A stretch of DNA of 64,000 nt from Sediminibacterium sp. Gen4 (GTDB taxonomy: Bacteria; Bacteroidota; Bacteroidia; Chitinophagales; Chitinophagaceae). The position numbers and the translations under genes were made by a program. Below, one piece after another: positions 51,838 through 61,338 of this stretch (the stretch's first letter is position 1; each line of letters starts with the position of its first letter). Under the pieces are notes generated by a model. It was not told the origin of the DNA, searched no databases, and was given only the letters and a program-made list of their open reading frames with translations. The DNA is taken from positions 153,484 to 217,483 of the forward strand of contig JACBFI010000002.1 of assembly GCA_013391385.1 (NCBI GenBank), in the 5' to 3' direction.

Positions 51838-52632
51838 TTACAAGAATATGAGGTAAACCAACATGAAGATCATTAAAACGGCTAACCAGAAAATAGTTCC
51901 CAATATATTCGCTATCACTACCATGAAAAGATCTCCAAAACCATTGAGTATCAAAAATCCTTTATACGCGTAACAGATATATATGATTTGAAGTAACAGA
52001 TTCGCCAATCCAATCCACAATTTACTTTCCGGGGGTAAAATACCTAAAAGCGGTAGAAATAACAGACTACTTGCCAACGATAAAAAACAGGTAAGTAAGA
52101 GGTACGCCACTAAATGCTCCGCATAGTTGTAGCCTTTGCCTTTGAATACCAACCAAAAGCCCAAAGCCATCAGTGGCGCTGTAATAAAAACCATGAGGTT
52201 CATTTTCTTTTCGAGCCACTCATTCAACTTCGCTTGTTTATCCGCCATCGTGGTCATAAATGCTTTTTTCTTTTCGGATTTAGCCAAGGCAATTTGTTCT
52301 TTATAGACAGATTCAGACCCCTGCATCGGATGAAAAATAGAACTCATGAAGACGGTGATACCTAATACCAATAATAAGAGTGTAAAAGGATTGAAATATT
52401 TTTTACGCTTTCCTTCTACAATATATTCTCTAAGTACTGTAGACGGTCTTACTACCAAATCTCTTAATAAGATCAATGCACCCTTGTCTGTATGCGTAAA
52501 AGCATGCAAAAACTCGTGTACCAGATGTTTGATATTGAACCGATGTATCGCTGTTGATTGACCACAATCAGGACAATGTTTAAAAGCCGGATCTAATGGC
52601 GTTGCACAGTTGGAACAATTCAGGGCAGTCAT
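51838..52632 (-). CDS. DUF3667-like protein with zinc ribbon
   Basis: A 264-residue protein that starts with a zinc ribbon (CSNCATPLDPAFKHCPDCGQ, four Cys), then a DUF3667 segment (HEFLHAFTHTDKGALILLRD and VRPSTVLREYIVEGKRKKYFNPF), and four or more membrane helices (LVAYLLLTCFLSLASSLLFL; VVIANILGTIFWLAVLMIFM). Very typical for Bacteroidota. Role unknown; the ribbon sits in the cytoplasm next to the membrane. Confidence 0.9.
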   Translation of the reverse strand: MTALNCSNCATPLDPAFKHCPDCGQSTAIHRFNIKHLVHEFLHAFTHTDKGALILLRDLVVRPSTVLREYIVEGKRKKYFNPFTLLLLVLGITVFMSSIFHPMQGSESVYKEQIALAKSEKKKAFMTTMADKQAKLNEWLEKKMNLMVFITAPLMALGFWLVFKGKGYNYAEHLVAYLLLTCFLSLASSLLFLPLLGILPPESKLWIGLANLLLQIIYICYAYKGFLILNGFGDLFMVVIANILGTIFWLAVLMIFMLVYLIFL

Positions 52633-52763
52633 GTGTTATATTATAGAATTAAAAATATTTAAACTATTGGATTCACAGCTTATCAACCGGGTAAACAAAA
52701 GATGAATTTTCACGTTCGGTAGACTTACCTTTGCCGCGTTTAAAATTCTGCCTTCCCGGCGGT

Positions 52764-52771
52764 TATTTTTG
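52764..52771 (+). promoter_or_regulatory. -7 box for gcvP
   Basis: TATTTTTG fits TAnnTTTG exactly, 26 bases before the ATG. No TTG is found at the ideal distance. I see no glycine riboswitch in the 165-base leader region. Confidence 0.45.
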
Positions 52772-52797
52772 TCTAACTATTTAAGTCTATCAATATT

Positions 52798-55668
52798 ATG
52801 AATCTTTTTGAACAGCAGTCAGCCGAATTTCAAACAAGACATATCGGACCCAATCAAGCCGATACTGAGTCCATGCTCAAAACCATCGGTCTATCTTCGA
52901 TGGAGGAATTGATCAGCAAGACCATTCCGGACAGCATCCGCATCAAAAAACCTTTGGGCATTCCTGCTGCTGTTAGTGAGTTCACGTATTTGACAGAATT
53001 GAAAAAGGTTGCTTCCAAAAATAAGCTTTACAAGAATTTTATTGGACAAGGATATTATGGCACGATTACACCCAGTGTGATCCTGCGTAATATTTTCGAA
53101 AATCCGGGATGGTATACCCAATACACACCCTACCAAGCTGAAATATCGCAGGGGCGTTTGGAAAGTTTATTGAACTATCAGACCATGGTAGCTGATCTGA
53201 CCGGATTACCGATCTCGAATGCTTCTTTATTGGATGAAGCCACAGCTGCTGCTGAAGCCATGGCCATGATTTTTCACCACATCAATAAAACAGATGTGAT
53301 CAGCAGACCTAAATTGTTTGTTGACCAACATACTTTCCAGCAAACCATTGATGTATTGATTACGCGTGCTGAGCCGATTGGTATTGAGGTAGTGGTGGGC
53401 GATTACCAAACCGCAACTATAGACAATTCCTATTTCGGTGCCCTGATCCAATACCCTAACAGCAAAGGTTCTGTAAATGATTACAAAGCATTCATTGATC
53501 AGGTTCATGCGGTTGAAGGATTGGTGATCATGGCTACTGATTTGTTAGCACTCACGGTATTAACTACACCGGGTGAGTTGGGAGCAGATGTTGCAGTAGG
53601 TAGTGCTCAACGCTTTGGTGTTCCGATGGGATTTGGTGGACCACATGCTGCTTTCTTTGCTACCAAAGATGATTTCAAAAGAGGCATCCCCGGTCGATTG
53701 ATTGGCGTGAGCATTGATGCACAAGGCAATCGTGCTTTACGTATGGCGCTGCAAACAAGAGAGCAACACATTAAAAGAGAAAAAGCTACTTCCAATATTT
53801 GTACCGCACAAGCATTGTTAGCCAATATGGCTGCGATGTATGCGGTATATCATGGTGCAAGTGGATTGAAAAATATTGCTACACGTGTTCACCAGTTAAC
53901 ACAAGCATTGGCCGGCGAATTGAAAGCTTTGGGAGTAACCCTGCACAATGAAAGCTATTTTGACACTTTGCATGTATCAGGAATCAATATTGACACTTTG
54001 AAGAAAAATGCGGAAGCCGCAGAAACAAATTTCTTCTATACTGCAGATGCAGTTGTGATCAGTTTGGATGAAACCACATCTGTTGATGATGTGAATCATA
54101 TTCTGAACATCTTCGCACAAACAACAGGCAAACAAGCAGCAACAGTCAACACACAAAATCTGTCAACTGTCAACTATCAACTCCCCACAACTCTCCAGCG
54201 TACATCCGCATACCTCACCCACCCTGTATTCAACACACACAGAAGTGAGAGCCAGATGATGCGTTATATCAAACAACTGGAGAATAAAGATCTTTCCCTG
54301 AATACCAGCATGATCAGTTTGGGTAGTTGTACCATGAAGCTGAATGCTGCTTCTGAAATGATTCCTGTTACCTGGCCGGAGTTTGGAGGGCTACATCCTT
54401 TTGTGCCTACATCACAAACAGCAGGTTATCAGCAGATCATTGATGAACTAAATGATTATCTCTGTAAAGTAACCGGATTCACCGCTTGTAGTTTGCAGCC
54501 TAATAGCGGCGCACAAGGTGAATATGCAGGATTGTTGACCATCCGCGCTTATCACGCAGCAAGAAATGAATCACACAGAAATATTGTCTTGATCCCGATC
54601 AGTGCACATGGTACCAATCCAGCAAGTGCGGTGATGGCCGGTTTTAAAGTAGTAGTAGTGAAGTGTGATGATGCAGGTAATATTGATGTTGCAGATCTGA
54701 AAGCTAAAGCTGAACAATACAAAGATACATTGGGTGCATTGATGGTGACTTACCCATCCACACATGGTGTATTTGAAGAAACCATCCGAGATATCTGTCA
54801 AACCATTCATGACAATGGTGGACTGGTATACATGGATGGTGCAAATATGAATGCGCAGGTTGGATTGACGAGTCCGGGTATGATTGGTGCAGATGTTTGT
54901 CACCTGAACCTACACAAAACATTTTCTATTCCACATGGTGGTGGTGGACCGGGTATGGGACCTATCTGTGTGAATGATAAATTGGCTCCATACTTACCCG
55001 GACATACTGCTTTAGGTAATGCGAATTTAGCAGTGAGTGCAGCGCAGTATGGTTCTGCAAGTATTTTGTTGATCAGTTATGCGTATATCAAAATGTTGGG
55101 TGAAGAAGGTATTCGTCAGTCTACCGAATATGCGATTCTGAATGCCAACTATATGAAAGCTAGATTGGAGCAGTATTATAAGATATTGTATACCGGAAAG
55201 AATGGTACTTGTGCGCATGAATTCATTGTAGATCTTCGTCCATTCAAACAAAGTGTGGGTATTGAAGCGGAAGACGTGGCCAAGCGATTGATCGATTATG
55301 GCTTCCATGCACCTACCATGAGCTTCCCTGTGCCGGGTACTATTATGATTGAACCCACAGAGAGTGAGGATAAGGGTGAATTGGATCGCTTCTGTGATGC
55401 GTTGATCTCTATTTATAAAGAAATCAAAGCCATTGAAGATGGGAAAGCAGATAAGAATGATAATCCATTAAAGAATGCACCACACACTCAAGCTGTTGTT
55501 TGTGCAGATGAATGGAAGCATGGATATAGCCGTCAGGAAGCAGCATTCCCATTGTATTATGTAACCCAGAATAAATTCTGGCCAAGTGTGGCGAGGGTGA
55601 ACAATACACATGGCGACAGAAACCTGATCTGTACTTGTGAGCCGGTTTCTTCTTACATGTCTGAATAA
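52798..55668 (+). CDS. gcvP: Glycine dehydrogenase (decarboxylating), fused P-protein
   Basis: P-protein of the glycine cleavage system: PLP-dependent decarboxylation of glycine. The 956-residue chain holds both halves in one: N-terminal ([59 protein letters not shown]) and C-terminal ([50 protein letters not shown]; and [19 protein letters not shown] with the PLP lysine). At the joint (about residues 445-468) there is an insertion-like segment that includes LSTVNYQL, coded by a heptad repeat. gcvT and gcvH are not in the window. Confidence 0.97.
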   Translation: MNLFEQQSAEFQTRHIGPNQADTESMLKTIGLSSMEELISKTIPDSIRIKKPLGIPAAVSEFTYLTELKKVASKNKLYKNFIGQGYYGTITPSVILRNIFENPGWYTQYTPYQAEISQGRLESLLNYQTMVADLTGLPISNASLLDEATAAAEAMAMIFHHINKTDVISRPKLFVDQHTFQQTIDVLITRAEPIGIEVVVGDYQTATIDNSYFGALIQYPNSKGSVNDYKAFIDQVHAVEGLVIMATDLLALTVLTTPGELGADVAVGSAQRFGVPMGFGGPHAAFFATKDDFKRGIPGRLIGVSIDAQGNRALRMALQTREQHIKREKATSNICTAQALLANMAAMYAVYHGASGLKNIATRVHQLTQALAGELKALGVTLHNESYFDTLHVSGINIDTLKKNAEAAETNFFYTADAVVISLDETTSVDDVNHILNIFAQTTGKQAATVNTQNLSTVNYQLPTTLQRTSAYLTHPVFNTHRSESQMMRYIKQLENKDLSLNTSMISLGSCTMKLNAASEMIPVTWPEFGGLHPFVPTSQTAGYQQIIDELNDYLCKVTGFTACSLQPNSGAQGEYAGLLTIRAYHAARNESHRNIVLIPISAHGTNPASAVMAGFKVVVVKCDDAGNIDVADLKAKAEQYKDTLGALMVTYPSTHGVFEETIRDICQTIHDNGGLVYMDGANMNAQVGLTSPGMIGADVCHLNLHKTFSIPHGGGGPGMGPICVNDKLAPYLPGHTALGNANLAVSAAQYGSASILLISYAYIKMLGEEGIRQSTEYAILNANYMKARLEQYYKILYTGKNGTCAHEFIVDLRPFKQSVGIEAEDVAKRLIDYGFHAPTMSFPVPGTIMIEPTESEDKGELDRFCDALISIYKEIKAIEDGKADKNDNPLKNAPHTQAVVCADEWKHGYSRQEAAFPLYYVTQNKFWPSVARVNNTHGDRNLICTCEPVSSYMSE
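54160..54180 (+). repeat. Heptad repeat F inside gcvP
   Basis: Units CTGTCAA, CTGTCAA, CTATCAA in a strict 7-base period. The first 20 bases equal 40301-40320 of element B exactly. It reads through the gcvP frame as LSTVNYQ (residues 455-461) without a stop. No inverted arm is found nearby. Confidence 0.85.
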
Positions 55669-55689
55669 CTGAACTGCGAATAGGTTGGC

Positions 55690-55720
55690 AAAAAGCTACG
55701 GTCATTCCGTAGCTTTTTTT
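55690..55720 (+). terminator. Terminator between gcvP and the XRE-like gene
   Basis: A 12-base stem (55690-55701 with 55707-55718) with a five-base loop and T-run. The A-run at its left makes it work for the converging gene too. Confidence 0.9.
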
Positions 55721-56120
55721 ATGCTTCTAAGGCAACGAGTTGTTTTTCTAAAATCTGGATGAGTTTTTGTTTGTCTGATAAAGCAGATTCCATCTGTTCA
55801 ATTTGCTTTTTCAATAAAACGATGATTTCTTGTTGTGCAGAGCCATAAAATGCAGACTCCTCCTCAAGTGTATCAAACATTTGTGCATTTACTTCGCGAT
55901 ACTTTGCATTGAGCATCTCCCCATCACCGGAGAGTAGCCATGTCATATTGAGTTCAGGAAAACGTTGTTCTATTTTACGGAGAATATTTCCGCCGAAAGA
56001 GCCCTTATTCTTTCGCTGTTTTCCTAAATAGCCATTGGATAAGCCGCATTCCATTTCAACAGTTCTGGCTTTTAATTGCTTGAAATGCATGAATACATAG
56101 AATCTTTCAGGTACTGTCAT
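55719..56120 (-). CDS. XRE/phage-repressor-like HTH protein with coiled coil
   Basis: A 133-residue DNA-binding protein. Residues 1-70 read like the helix-turn-helix regulators of this phylum: RFYVFMHFKQLKARTVEMEC, then GLSNGYLGKQRKN, ILRKIEQRFPELNMTWLLSG and GEML. The C-terminal half (FDTLEEESAFYGSAQQEIIV; LLKKQIEQMESALSDKQKLI) is a coiled coil, probably for dimerisation. It is divergent from the next gene by 260 bases that contain the palindrome TTCTATAGAA at 56152-56161, a possible operator, and otherwise nothing clear. Confidence 0.75.
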   Translation of the reverse strand: MTVPERFYVFMHFKQLKARTVEMECGLSNGYLGKQRKNKGSFGGNILRKIEQRFPELNMTWLLSGDGEMLNAKYREVNAQMFDTLEEESAFYGSAQQEIIVLLKKQIEQMESALSDKQKLIQILEKQLVALEA

Positions 56121-56381
56121 TGTGTATAATTGTTTAGAAAAAAAACGATGCTTCTATAGAAATCATAGAAAAGCGTTGATAGCTTTGTTTTGATTTGAAG
56201 CTGAACGAAGAAACCGATAAAATATAAATGCCGCAATAGGTATTTATACCTGATTTACCTTGAGTCATTCCGCAGGAACCCACCCCAATAAGGTAAATAT
56301 GTGAATACTTCCATTTCGTCAGTAAGCACCTGCCGTAATACTTCGCGAGAGAAGTGTTTTCATCATTTTAAATGACAGCTT

Positions 56382-56696
56382 ATGAAACAGTCAGAGTATC
56401 CTGAATGGGAAATGCAATCCAGATTATTGAATAAAGAAGAAGTAGCCAATCCAAACATTGTTTTGGATGAAGTCTTTGATTACGCACATTTACCGGAATG
56501 GAGATCCCTTCTTTGGGAATGGTTGAAAATAACAGTAAGTGGATCATACAATACTGAATCTGCCGAGTATGACAGGTATTCAATTTTGTACACGTATGAA
56601 AAATTACAAAAATTAATAGAAGCCGCTCATCTCATCTATGCGCAAAAAGAAACGTCTAAAGACTTAGAAAAAGAAAAAGAACAACATCTCTTTTGA
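56382..56696 (+). CDS. Hypothetical protein (104 aa)
   Basis: An acidic 104-residue helical protein, MKQSEYPEWEMQSRLLNKEE at the start and a Lys/Glu-rich end (KETSKDLEKEKEQH). ATG start; codon use like its neighbours. I do not recognise it. It stands divergently from the XRE-like gene and may be controlled by it. Confidence 0.6.
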   Translation: MKQSEYPEWEMQSRLLNKEEVANPNIVLDEVFDYAHLPEWRSLLWEWLKITVSGSYNTESAEYDRYSILYTYEKLQKLIEAAHLIYAQKETSKDLEKEKEQHLF

Positions 56697-56844
56697 TGCA
56701 ATATTCTAATCACATATTTATGTGAGTAAAATAATAAGTTGTTGTTTATCAGTACTTATCAAAAATACAATCGGTATCATAACATCATGAATGGCTTGTA
56801 TACAGCTGTATCCACTTGTAGTTTTGCTCTCCGAAAACAACAAC

Positions 56845-57654
56845 ATGAAACATAAAATTTGGTTATGCATTCTGTTGGTCAGTGGATTCACACTACAACA
56901 AGAATTACAAGCGCAAGGATTTCTCAAGAAACTCAAAGACAAGGTTGAGAAAAAAGCAGAAGATATCTTAGATAAAAAAATTGCAGATAAAACAGGTAGT
57001 TCAGTACCGGGTGGCAATAACACACAAACAGGTAATGGCCCTGCAGTAAGTAGTTCTAAAAATGGTAGACCTACCAATACAACCGGAGAAGGTTTAAAAA
57101 ATTCAAGTGTACCTGATGTGCTTCAACAAATACAGGAAGCAGATGCAGCCTATAATAAACAACAGTTTGGCGAGGCAAGATTTTCTGTTCAGCAAGCATT
57201 ATTGGGTGTTGAATTGCAGATCGGTAAATCATTATTGCAGTCATTACCCAATGAGATCAACGGATTACCCAAAGACTCTACCGAAGATCGTGTCATGAGC
57301 ACGCGTTATGGTTGGGCGAATCTTTCCATCCAACGCATCTATCAAAAAGAAAACAAGCAACTCAACTTGCTGATCGGCAATAATGCCATGTACAGTGGTA
57401 TGCTGGATATGTATTTTGGATTTGCAGCCACACAGTCGAATGGTGAAACACAAAACACCAAACAAATTCGTATCAAGGGTAATAAAGCCATCATTCAATT
57501 TGAGGAGAGAGAGGGATATACGGTATTGATGCAACTTGGACAATCAGGCATGATTACCTGGAAAGCCATCAACTTCCAAACAGAAAAAGAAGTGATGGAT
57601 GCCATCAACCTGTTTGATATCGATCATATTAAAAAAACCATGGGCGAAAATTGA
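56845..57654 (+). CDS. Secreted hypothetical protein, paralogue 1 of a tandem pair
   Basis: From the ATG at 56845 (269 residues): signal peptide MKHKIWLCILLVSGFTLQQELQAQ, a charged helix (FLKKLKDKVEKKAEDILDKK), a Gly/Ser/Asn linker, and a conserved-looking domain (QIQEADAAYNKQQFGEARFS; VQQALLGVELQIGKSLLQSL; LPKDSTEDRVMSTRYGWANL). The domain is shared with the next gene (see there). No known function. Earlier in-frame starts would precede the signal peptide and are rejected. Confidence 0.75.
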   Translation: MKHKIWLCILLVSGFTLQQELQAQGFLKKLKDKVEKKAEDILDKKIADKTGSSVPGGNNTQTGNGPAVSSSKNGRPTNTTGEGLKNSSVPDVLQQIQEADAAYNKQQFGEARFSVQQALLGVELQIGKSLLQSLPNEINGLPKDSTEDRVMSTRYGWANLSIQRIYQKENKQLNLLIGNNAMYSGMLDMYFGFAATQSNGETQNTKQIRIKGNKAIIQFEEREGYTVLMQLGQSGMITWKAINFQTEKEVMDAINLFDIDHIKKTMGEN

Positions 57655-57670
57655 TCTAAAAAGAAAAAAA

Positions 57671-58258
57671 ATGAAAAAGATTATTTGTTACATAGCATTA
57701 TCCTGCATCATCACCACATTATCGGCTCAGGATTTCAAAAAGAATATTAGTCAGGCTCAAACTCATTATACTACCGGCAAATTACAAGACGCACATTTTG
57801 CATTACAGCAAATGATGCAAGACCTGGATATCACCATCGGAAAAGAAGTTTTAAAACTGTTTCCACTTCAACTGGATACTTTATCAGCCATTACCAAACA
57901 ACAAGAGGTTTTTGGCAACAGTCAGTTTACAGGCGTAACCATTGAAAAAAATTATGGCATCACCAACAAGAAAGCCACACTAGCTGTGGTGATCAACTCT
58001 CCATTATTAAACAGCCTGAATGCCTACATCACTTCTCCTTTAATGGCGGGTTTTGGAGCTGATCCCAATACACGTATCGTGAAAGTAGGTCAATACAAAG
58101 CTCGTCTTACCAAAGAACCGGAAGAAGATCAGTATAAACTGGAAGTTCCCATGACCAATGCTTTACTTACCCTCACGGTTTCAAAAACCCATGAAGCAGA
58201 GATACTGGCTTGGGCCGGCAGTTTGCCTTTGGGAAAAATGGCTTCTTTGATTCAGTAA
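57671..58258 (+). CDS. Secreted hypothetical protein, paralogue 2
   Basis: From the ATG at 57671 (195 residues): signal peptide MKKIICYIALSCIITTLSAQ and a domain with QAQTHYTTGKLQDAHFALQQ, MMQDLDITIGKEVLKLFP and TGVTIEKNYG. The pattern of a helical hairpin ...ARFSVQQALLGVELQIGKSLLQSLP in the upstream protein matches DAHFALQQMMQDLDITIGKEVLKLFP here, so the two are paralogues. It begins 16 bases after the previous stop and is surely in the same operon. Function unknown. Confidence 0.75.
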   Translation: MKKIICYIALSCIITTLSAQDFKKNISQAQTHYTTGKLQDAHFALQQMMQDLDITIGKEVLKLFPLQLDTLSAITKQQEVFGNSQFTGVTIEKNYGITNKKATLAVVINSPLLNSLNAYITSPLMAGFGADPNTRIVKVGQYKARLTKEPEEDQYKLEVPMTNALLTLTVSKTHEAEILAWAGSLPLGKMASLIQ

Positions 58259-58312
58259 GCGTTAGTCAAGCAACAGAAACGGTAAATAGAGAGAACCCAT
58301 CGGTCAAACCAT

Positions 58313-58343
58313 TTGCGGTAGCTACTGTTTAGTGTTATATTTA
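58313..58343 (+). promoter_or_regulatory. Promoter for the dienelactone hydrolase gene
   Basis: TTG at 58313-58315, 20-base spacer, TATATTTA at 58336-58343, fitting TAnnTTTG at seven of eight positions. The ATG follows 19 bases downstream. Confidence 0.5.
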
Positions 58344-58362
58344 TAGACTAAATATAAACTAC

Positions 58363-59220
58363 ATGGACCAGCAAATCATCAATCTCTACGACGAGTATAC
58401 CCACAAACCACTTCCACGTGAAGTTTTTTTGAAACGCTTGGCAGTATTAGCAGGTAGCACAGCTGCCGCTATGACCATACTTCCCATGCTGGAAAATAAT
58501 TATGCGGTTGCGGCTACTGTACCTGAACAAGACATCGAGCTGCATACTGAGGATATCACTTATCCTGCGGGCGATGTTACCATGAAAGCCTATCTCGCTA
58601 AACCCAAAAAAGACGGTAAGTATGGTGCAGTCATCATCATCCATGAAAATCGTGGTTTGAATGATCATATTCGTGATGTAGCCAGACGTGCTGCCAAAGC
58701 CGGTTATATTGCCATTGCTCCTGATGCACTCTCTGCAGCAGGTGGTACACCCACAGATCAGGATCAGGCCAGACAGTTATTCAGTCAGATCGATGCTAAA
58801 CAAAATCTCATCAACTTCAGCAAAGGTTTCGATTACCTGAAGAGCAGAAAAGATTGTAATGGCTTTACAGGTTGTGTTGGATTTTGTTGGGGTGGCGCTT
58901 TGGTGAATCAACTGGCAGTAAATGTTCCTGATTTGAAAGCAGCTGTTGCTTTTTATGGCAGACAAGCAGATGTTGCCGATGTTCCTAAGATAAAAGCTGC
59001 TTTACAACTTCATTATGCTGGCTTAGATGAGCGCATCAACGCCGGCATACCTGCTTATGAAGAGGCCCTGAAGAAAAACAATGTCAAATATGAACTCTAC
59101 CTCTATGAAGGCGTGAACCATGCTTTCCATAATGATACTTCCGGAGCACGATACAATGAAGCTGCTGCAAAACTGGCTTGGAAAAGAACCCTTGACTTTT
59201 GGGCTGCCCATATGAAGTAA
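58363..59220 (+). CDS. Dienelactone hydrolase-family protein, probably exported
   Basis: A 285-residue alpha/beta hydrolase. Residues 1-50 contain a hydrophobic stretch (LKRLAVLAGSTAAAMTILPML) without twin arginines, so Sec-type export or membrane anchoring is possible. The catalytic domain shows VIIIHENRGLNDHIRDVARR, VGFCWGGAL with the nucleophile Cys, YAGLDERINAGIP with the Asp, and GVNHAFHNDT with the His. The natural substrate is unknown. Confidence 0.92.
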   Translation: MDQQIINLYDEYTHKPLPREVFLKRLAVLAGSTAAAMTILPMLENNYAVAATVPEQDIELHTEDITYPAGDVTMKAYLAKPKKDGKYGAVIIIHENRGLNDHIRDVARRAAKAGYIAIAPDALSAAGGTPTDQDQARQLFSQIDAKQNLINFSKGFDYLKSRKDCNGFTGCVGFCWGGALVNQLAVNVPDLKAAVAFYGRQADVADVPKIKAALQLHYAGLDERINAGIPAYEEALKKNNVKYELYLYEGVNHAFHNDTSGARYNEAAAKLAWKRTLDFWAAHMK

Positions 59221-59241
59221 TTCGTCCTTTATTTTTCCTTG

Positions 59242-59267
59242 AACAAACCCTATTGGGTTTGTTTTGT
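59242..59267 (+). terminator. Terminator after the dienelactone hydrolase gene
   Basis: A 9-base perfect stem (59242-59250 with 59255-59263), loop TATT, followed by TTGTT. Confidence 0.8.
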
Positions 59268-59289
59268 TATTAGATATAAATAAAATAGT

Positions 59290-60336
59290 ATGATCGCAAC
59301 CAAAGCTTATGCAGCACCGGATCCCAAATCACCTTTAGGTCCGTTTTCACTCGAAAGAAGAAATCCCGGTCCAAAAGATGTTCAAATAGAAATCTTATAC
59401 TGTGGCGTATGTCATTCAGATATCCATCAGGTTCGTGATGAATGGGGTGGCTCTATTTTTCCGATGGTACCCGGACATGAGATCGTAGGCAGGGTAACAC
59501 AGGTGGGTAACGAAGTGACTCATTTCAAAGTGGGTGATCTTGCCGGTGTGGGTTGTTTTGTAGACTCTTGTAGAACTTGTGAGAATTGTAAAGCGGGTAT
59601 CGAACAATATTGTGAGGAAGGAATGGTAGGTACTTACAATGGACGTGAAAGAGGAACCAACGCTCCTACCTATGGCGGTTACTCTACTCAAATTGTTGTA
59701 GATGAACAATACACGCTACGCATTTCTGATAAATTACCCTTGGCTGGCGTGGCGCCCTTATTATGTGCGGGTATTACCACTTATTCTCCACTCAGACATG
59801 TAGGTGTTACCAAAGGACATAGAGTAGCGGTATTAGGATTGGGTGGACTAGGACATATGGCCGTAAAATTTGCAGCTTCCTTTGGTGCAGAAGTAACGAT
59901 GCTCAGCTCCTCTCCATCCAAAGAAGCAGATGCTAAAAAATTAGGTGCCCATCATTTTGCATTGACATCCGATGCAGCAACGATGAAGAAACTGCAAAAC
60001 CATTTTGATTTTATCCTGAATACGGTTTCTGCTCCGCATGACTATAGCACTTATCTGAACCTGTTACGCACCAATGGCACCATGATCGTTGTGGGCGTAC
60101 CTCCTAGTCCATCAGAAGTACCGGCATTCAACCTCATCATGAAAAGAAGAAGCATTATTGGATCATTGATCGGAGGCATCAAAGAAACCCAGGAAATGTT
60201 AGATTATTGTGCGGAGCATCATATTGTTTCTGATGTAGAAGTGATTCCGATGGAAAAGATCAATGAAGCTTATGAAAGAATGTTGAAAGCGGATGTACGA
60301 TATAGATTTGTGATTGATCTGGCATCGTTGAAATAA
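59290..60336 (+). CDS. Zinc-dependent NADP alcohol dehydrogenase (YahK/CAD-like)
   Basis: A 348-residue MDR enzyme reducing aldehydes. Catalytic zinc site in YCGVCHSDIHQVRDEWG and FPMVPGHEIVGRV; structural zinc site in GCFVDSCRTCENCKAGIEQY with four Cys; cofactor site GLGGLGHMAVKFA followed by SSSPSKEADAKKLGAHHF, where the Ser after beta-2 favours NADP. Close in layout to cinnamyl-alcohol-dehydrogenase-like YahK. Strong terminator follows. Confidence 0.94.
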   Translation: MIATKAYAAPDPKSPLGPFSLERRNPGPKDVQIEILYCGVCHSDIHQVRDEWGGSIFPMVPGHEIVGRVTQVGNEVTHFKVGDLAGVGCFVDSCRTCENCKAGIEQYCEEGMVGTYNGRERGTNAPTYGGYSTQIVVDEQYTLRISDKLPLAGVAPLLCAGITTYSPLRHVGVTKGHRVAVLGLGGLGHMAVKFAASFGAEVTMLSSSPSKEADAKKLGAHHFALTSDAATMKKLQNHFDFILNTVSAPHDYSTYLNLLRTNGTMIVVGVPPSPSEVPAFNLIMKRRSIIGSLIGGIKETQEMLDYCAEHHIVSDVEVIPMEKINEAYERMLKADVRYRFVIDLASLK

Positions 60337-60356
60337 GTTTCCTACAATTCAAAATA

Positions 60357-60383
60357 AAAAATCCCGATGCATCGGGATTTTTT
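60357..60383 (+). terminator. Terminator after the alcohol dehydrogenase gene
   Basis: A fully symmetric 26-base palindrome (AAAAATCCCGATGCATCGGGATTTTT) with a T-run; works on both strands. The stretch 60384-60526 holds nothing else that I can see. Confidence 0.9.
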
Positions 60384-60526
60384 ATTTTGCTCACTGATTA
60401 TTTACTACTACTTACATCACTGATCCCTTCCGTTTTTGCATAATTGATGTATCAATGTTTATTTTTGAAAGATCTGGCATCGTCGAATTGAATACCAAAC
60501 AGTGTTATGATATAATTGCCATGTAT

Positions 60527-60883
60527 TTAGTAAGGCTGAATCAACACATCTGTTGGGATACGCAACTTATCGTGCAGTTGTCGGATCATTTCAAGTGATA
60601 ATTTCCTCTTTCCATTCAGGATTTCACTTGCACGACTTTTCAGCCCAACTACTTTTGCCAGGTCTACCTGATTATAACCCAATTGTTCCATTCTAAATTT
60701 AATAGCCTCTATTGGATCAGGTAGTCCAATAGGGAAATGTTCATCTTCATATTTTTCAATGAGGATACTCAACACCTCAAGCTCATCACCTTGCGGAGTT
60801 CCTTTTTTGGCATCAAAAATCATTTCAAGCCTTTCCATTGCTTGGTGATAATCTTTTTTTGATTTAATCGGCTTTACTGTCAT
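60527..60883 (-). CDS. higA: HigA-type antitoxin (XRE)
   Basis: A 118-residue antitoxin. The N-terminal part (IKSKKDYHQAMERLEMIFDA; LSILIEKYEDEHFPIG) is the usual HigA start; the C-terminal part is an XRE helix-turn-helix (IKFRMEQLGYNQVDLAKVVG, followed by LKSRASEILNGKRKL). It follows the toxin gene by three bases and would bind the operator upstream of it, repressing both. Confidence 0.93.
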   Translation of the reverse strand: MTVKPIKSKKDYHQAMERLEMIFDAKKGTPQGDELEVLSILIEKYEDEHFPIGLPDPIEAIKFRMEQLGYNQVDLAKVVGLKSRASEILNGKRKLSLEMIRQLHDKLRIPTDVLIQPY

Positions 60884-60886
60884 TAT

Positions 60887-61180
60887 TTAAATTTTTGTTG
60901 CATCAATTTTATCATACTCAGCGTGAGTTCCAATAAACCTTATCCAAACCATTTGGTAGTCATAATTGATTTTCACGATAAGACGGTAATGATTGCCTTT
61001 AATATTAAATACTACACGGTTATCTGCCAAGAAACTTGCAGAAAGATAATCAGTTTTAATCCTTTTGGGATTCGTCCAATCTGCTTTACTTGTTTCCTGA
61101 TACCAAGATTTTAGTTGTTGTTCGCAATCAGGGTGCTTCTCCCAAAAGTCGCGAAGTATTTTCTTAGCAATTACCCTCAA
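60887..61180 (-). CDS. higB: HigB-type mRNA interferase toxin
   Basis: A 97-residue toxin of the HigB family that cuts mRNA on the ribosome. It has MRVIAKKILRDFWEKHPDCE, the W(Y)...S.ADW segment (SWYQETSKADWTNP), a hydrophobic NRVVFNIKGNHYRLIVKINY core and IRFIGTHAEYDKI with the conserved His-Tyr. The start is TTG, fixed by a stop two codons upstream and by the family's MRVI start; a weak start would keep toxin output low. Toxin-first order is normal for HigBA. Confidence 0.93.
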   Translation of the reverse strand: MRVIAKKILRDFWEKHPDCEQQLKSWYQETSKADWTNPKRIKTDYLSASFLADNRVVFNIKGNHYRLIVKINYDYQMVWIRFIGTHAEYDKIDATKI

Positions 61181-61204
61181 TGATTAGATTTCTTCAAAGA
61201 TATG

Positions 61205-61229
61205 AAATGTTCCCATATTGGGAACATTT
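61205..61229 (-). promoter_or_regulatory. HigA operator candidate
   Basis: Near-perfect dyad AAATGTTCCCA/TGGGAACATTT (61205-61215 with 61219-61229) around TAT, 24 bases upstream of the higB TTG. Position and symmetry fit the antitoxin's autoregulatory site. Confidence 0.7.
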
Positions 61230-61256
61230 ATTCGAAGATTTTTTTAAGCTTCAGGA

Positions 61257-61278
61257 TAAAAAGCTCTTGTAAGCTTTT
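61257..61278 (-). terminator. Weak terminator after the DUF6326-like gene
   Basis: A stem AAAAGCT/AGCTTTT (61259-61265 with 61272-61278) with a T-run on the minus strand, lying between the DUF6326-like gene and the higBA promoter. Confidence 0.4.
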
Positions 61279-61338
61279 AGATTAGTATATATACCTCAAA
61301 CAGTATCAGTTTCAGCATATTAAGATATATTATTTAGA

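Noticed and set aside
52633-52797. Glycine riboswitch before gcvP
   Set aside because: No conserved glycine aptamer core could be recognised in the 165 bases; only a -7 box is seen.
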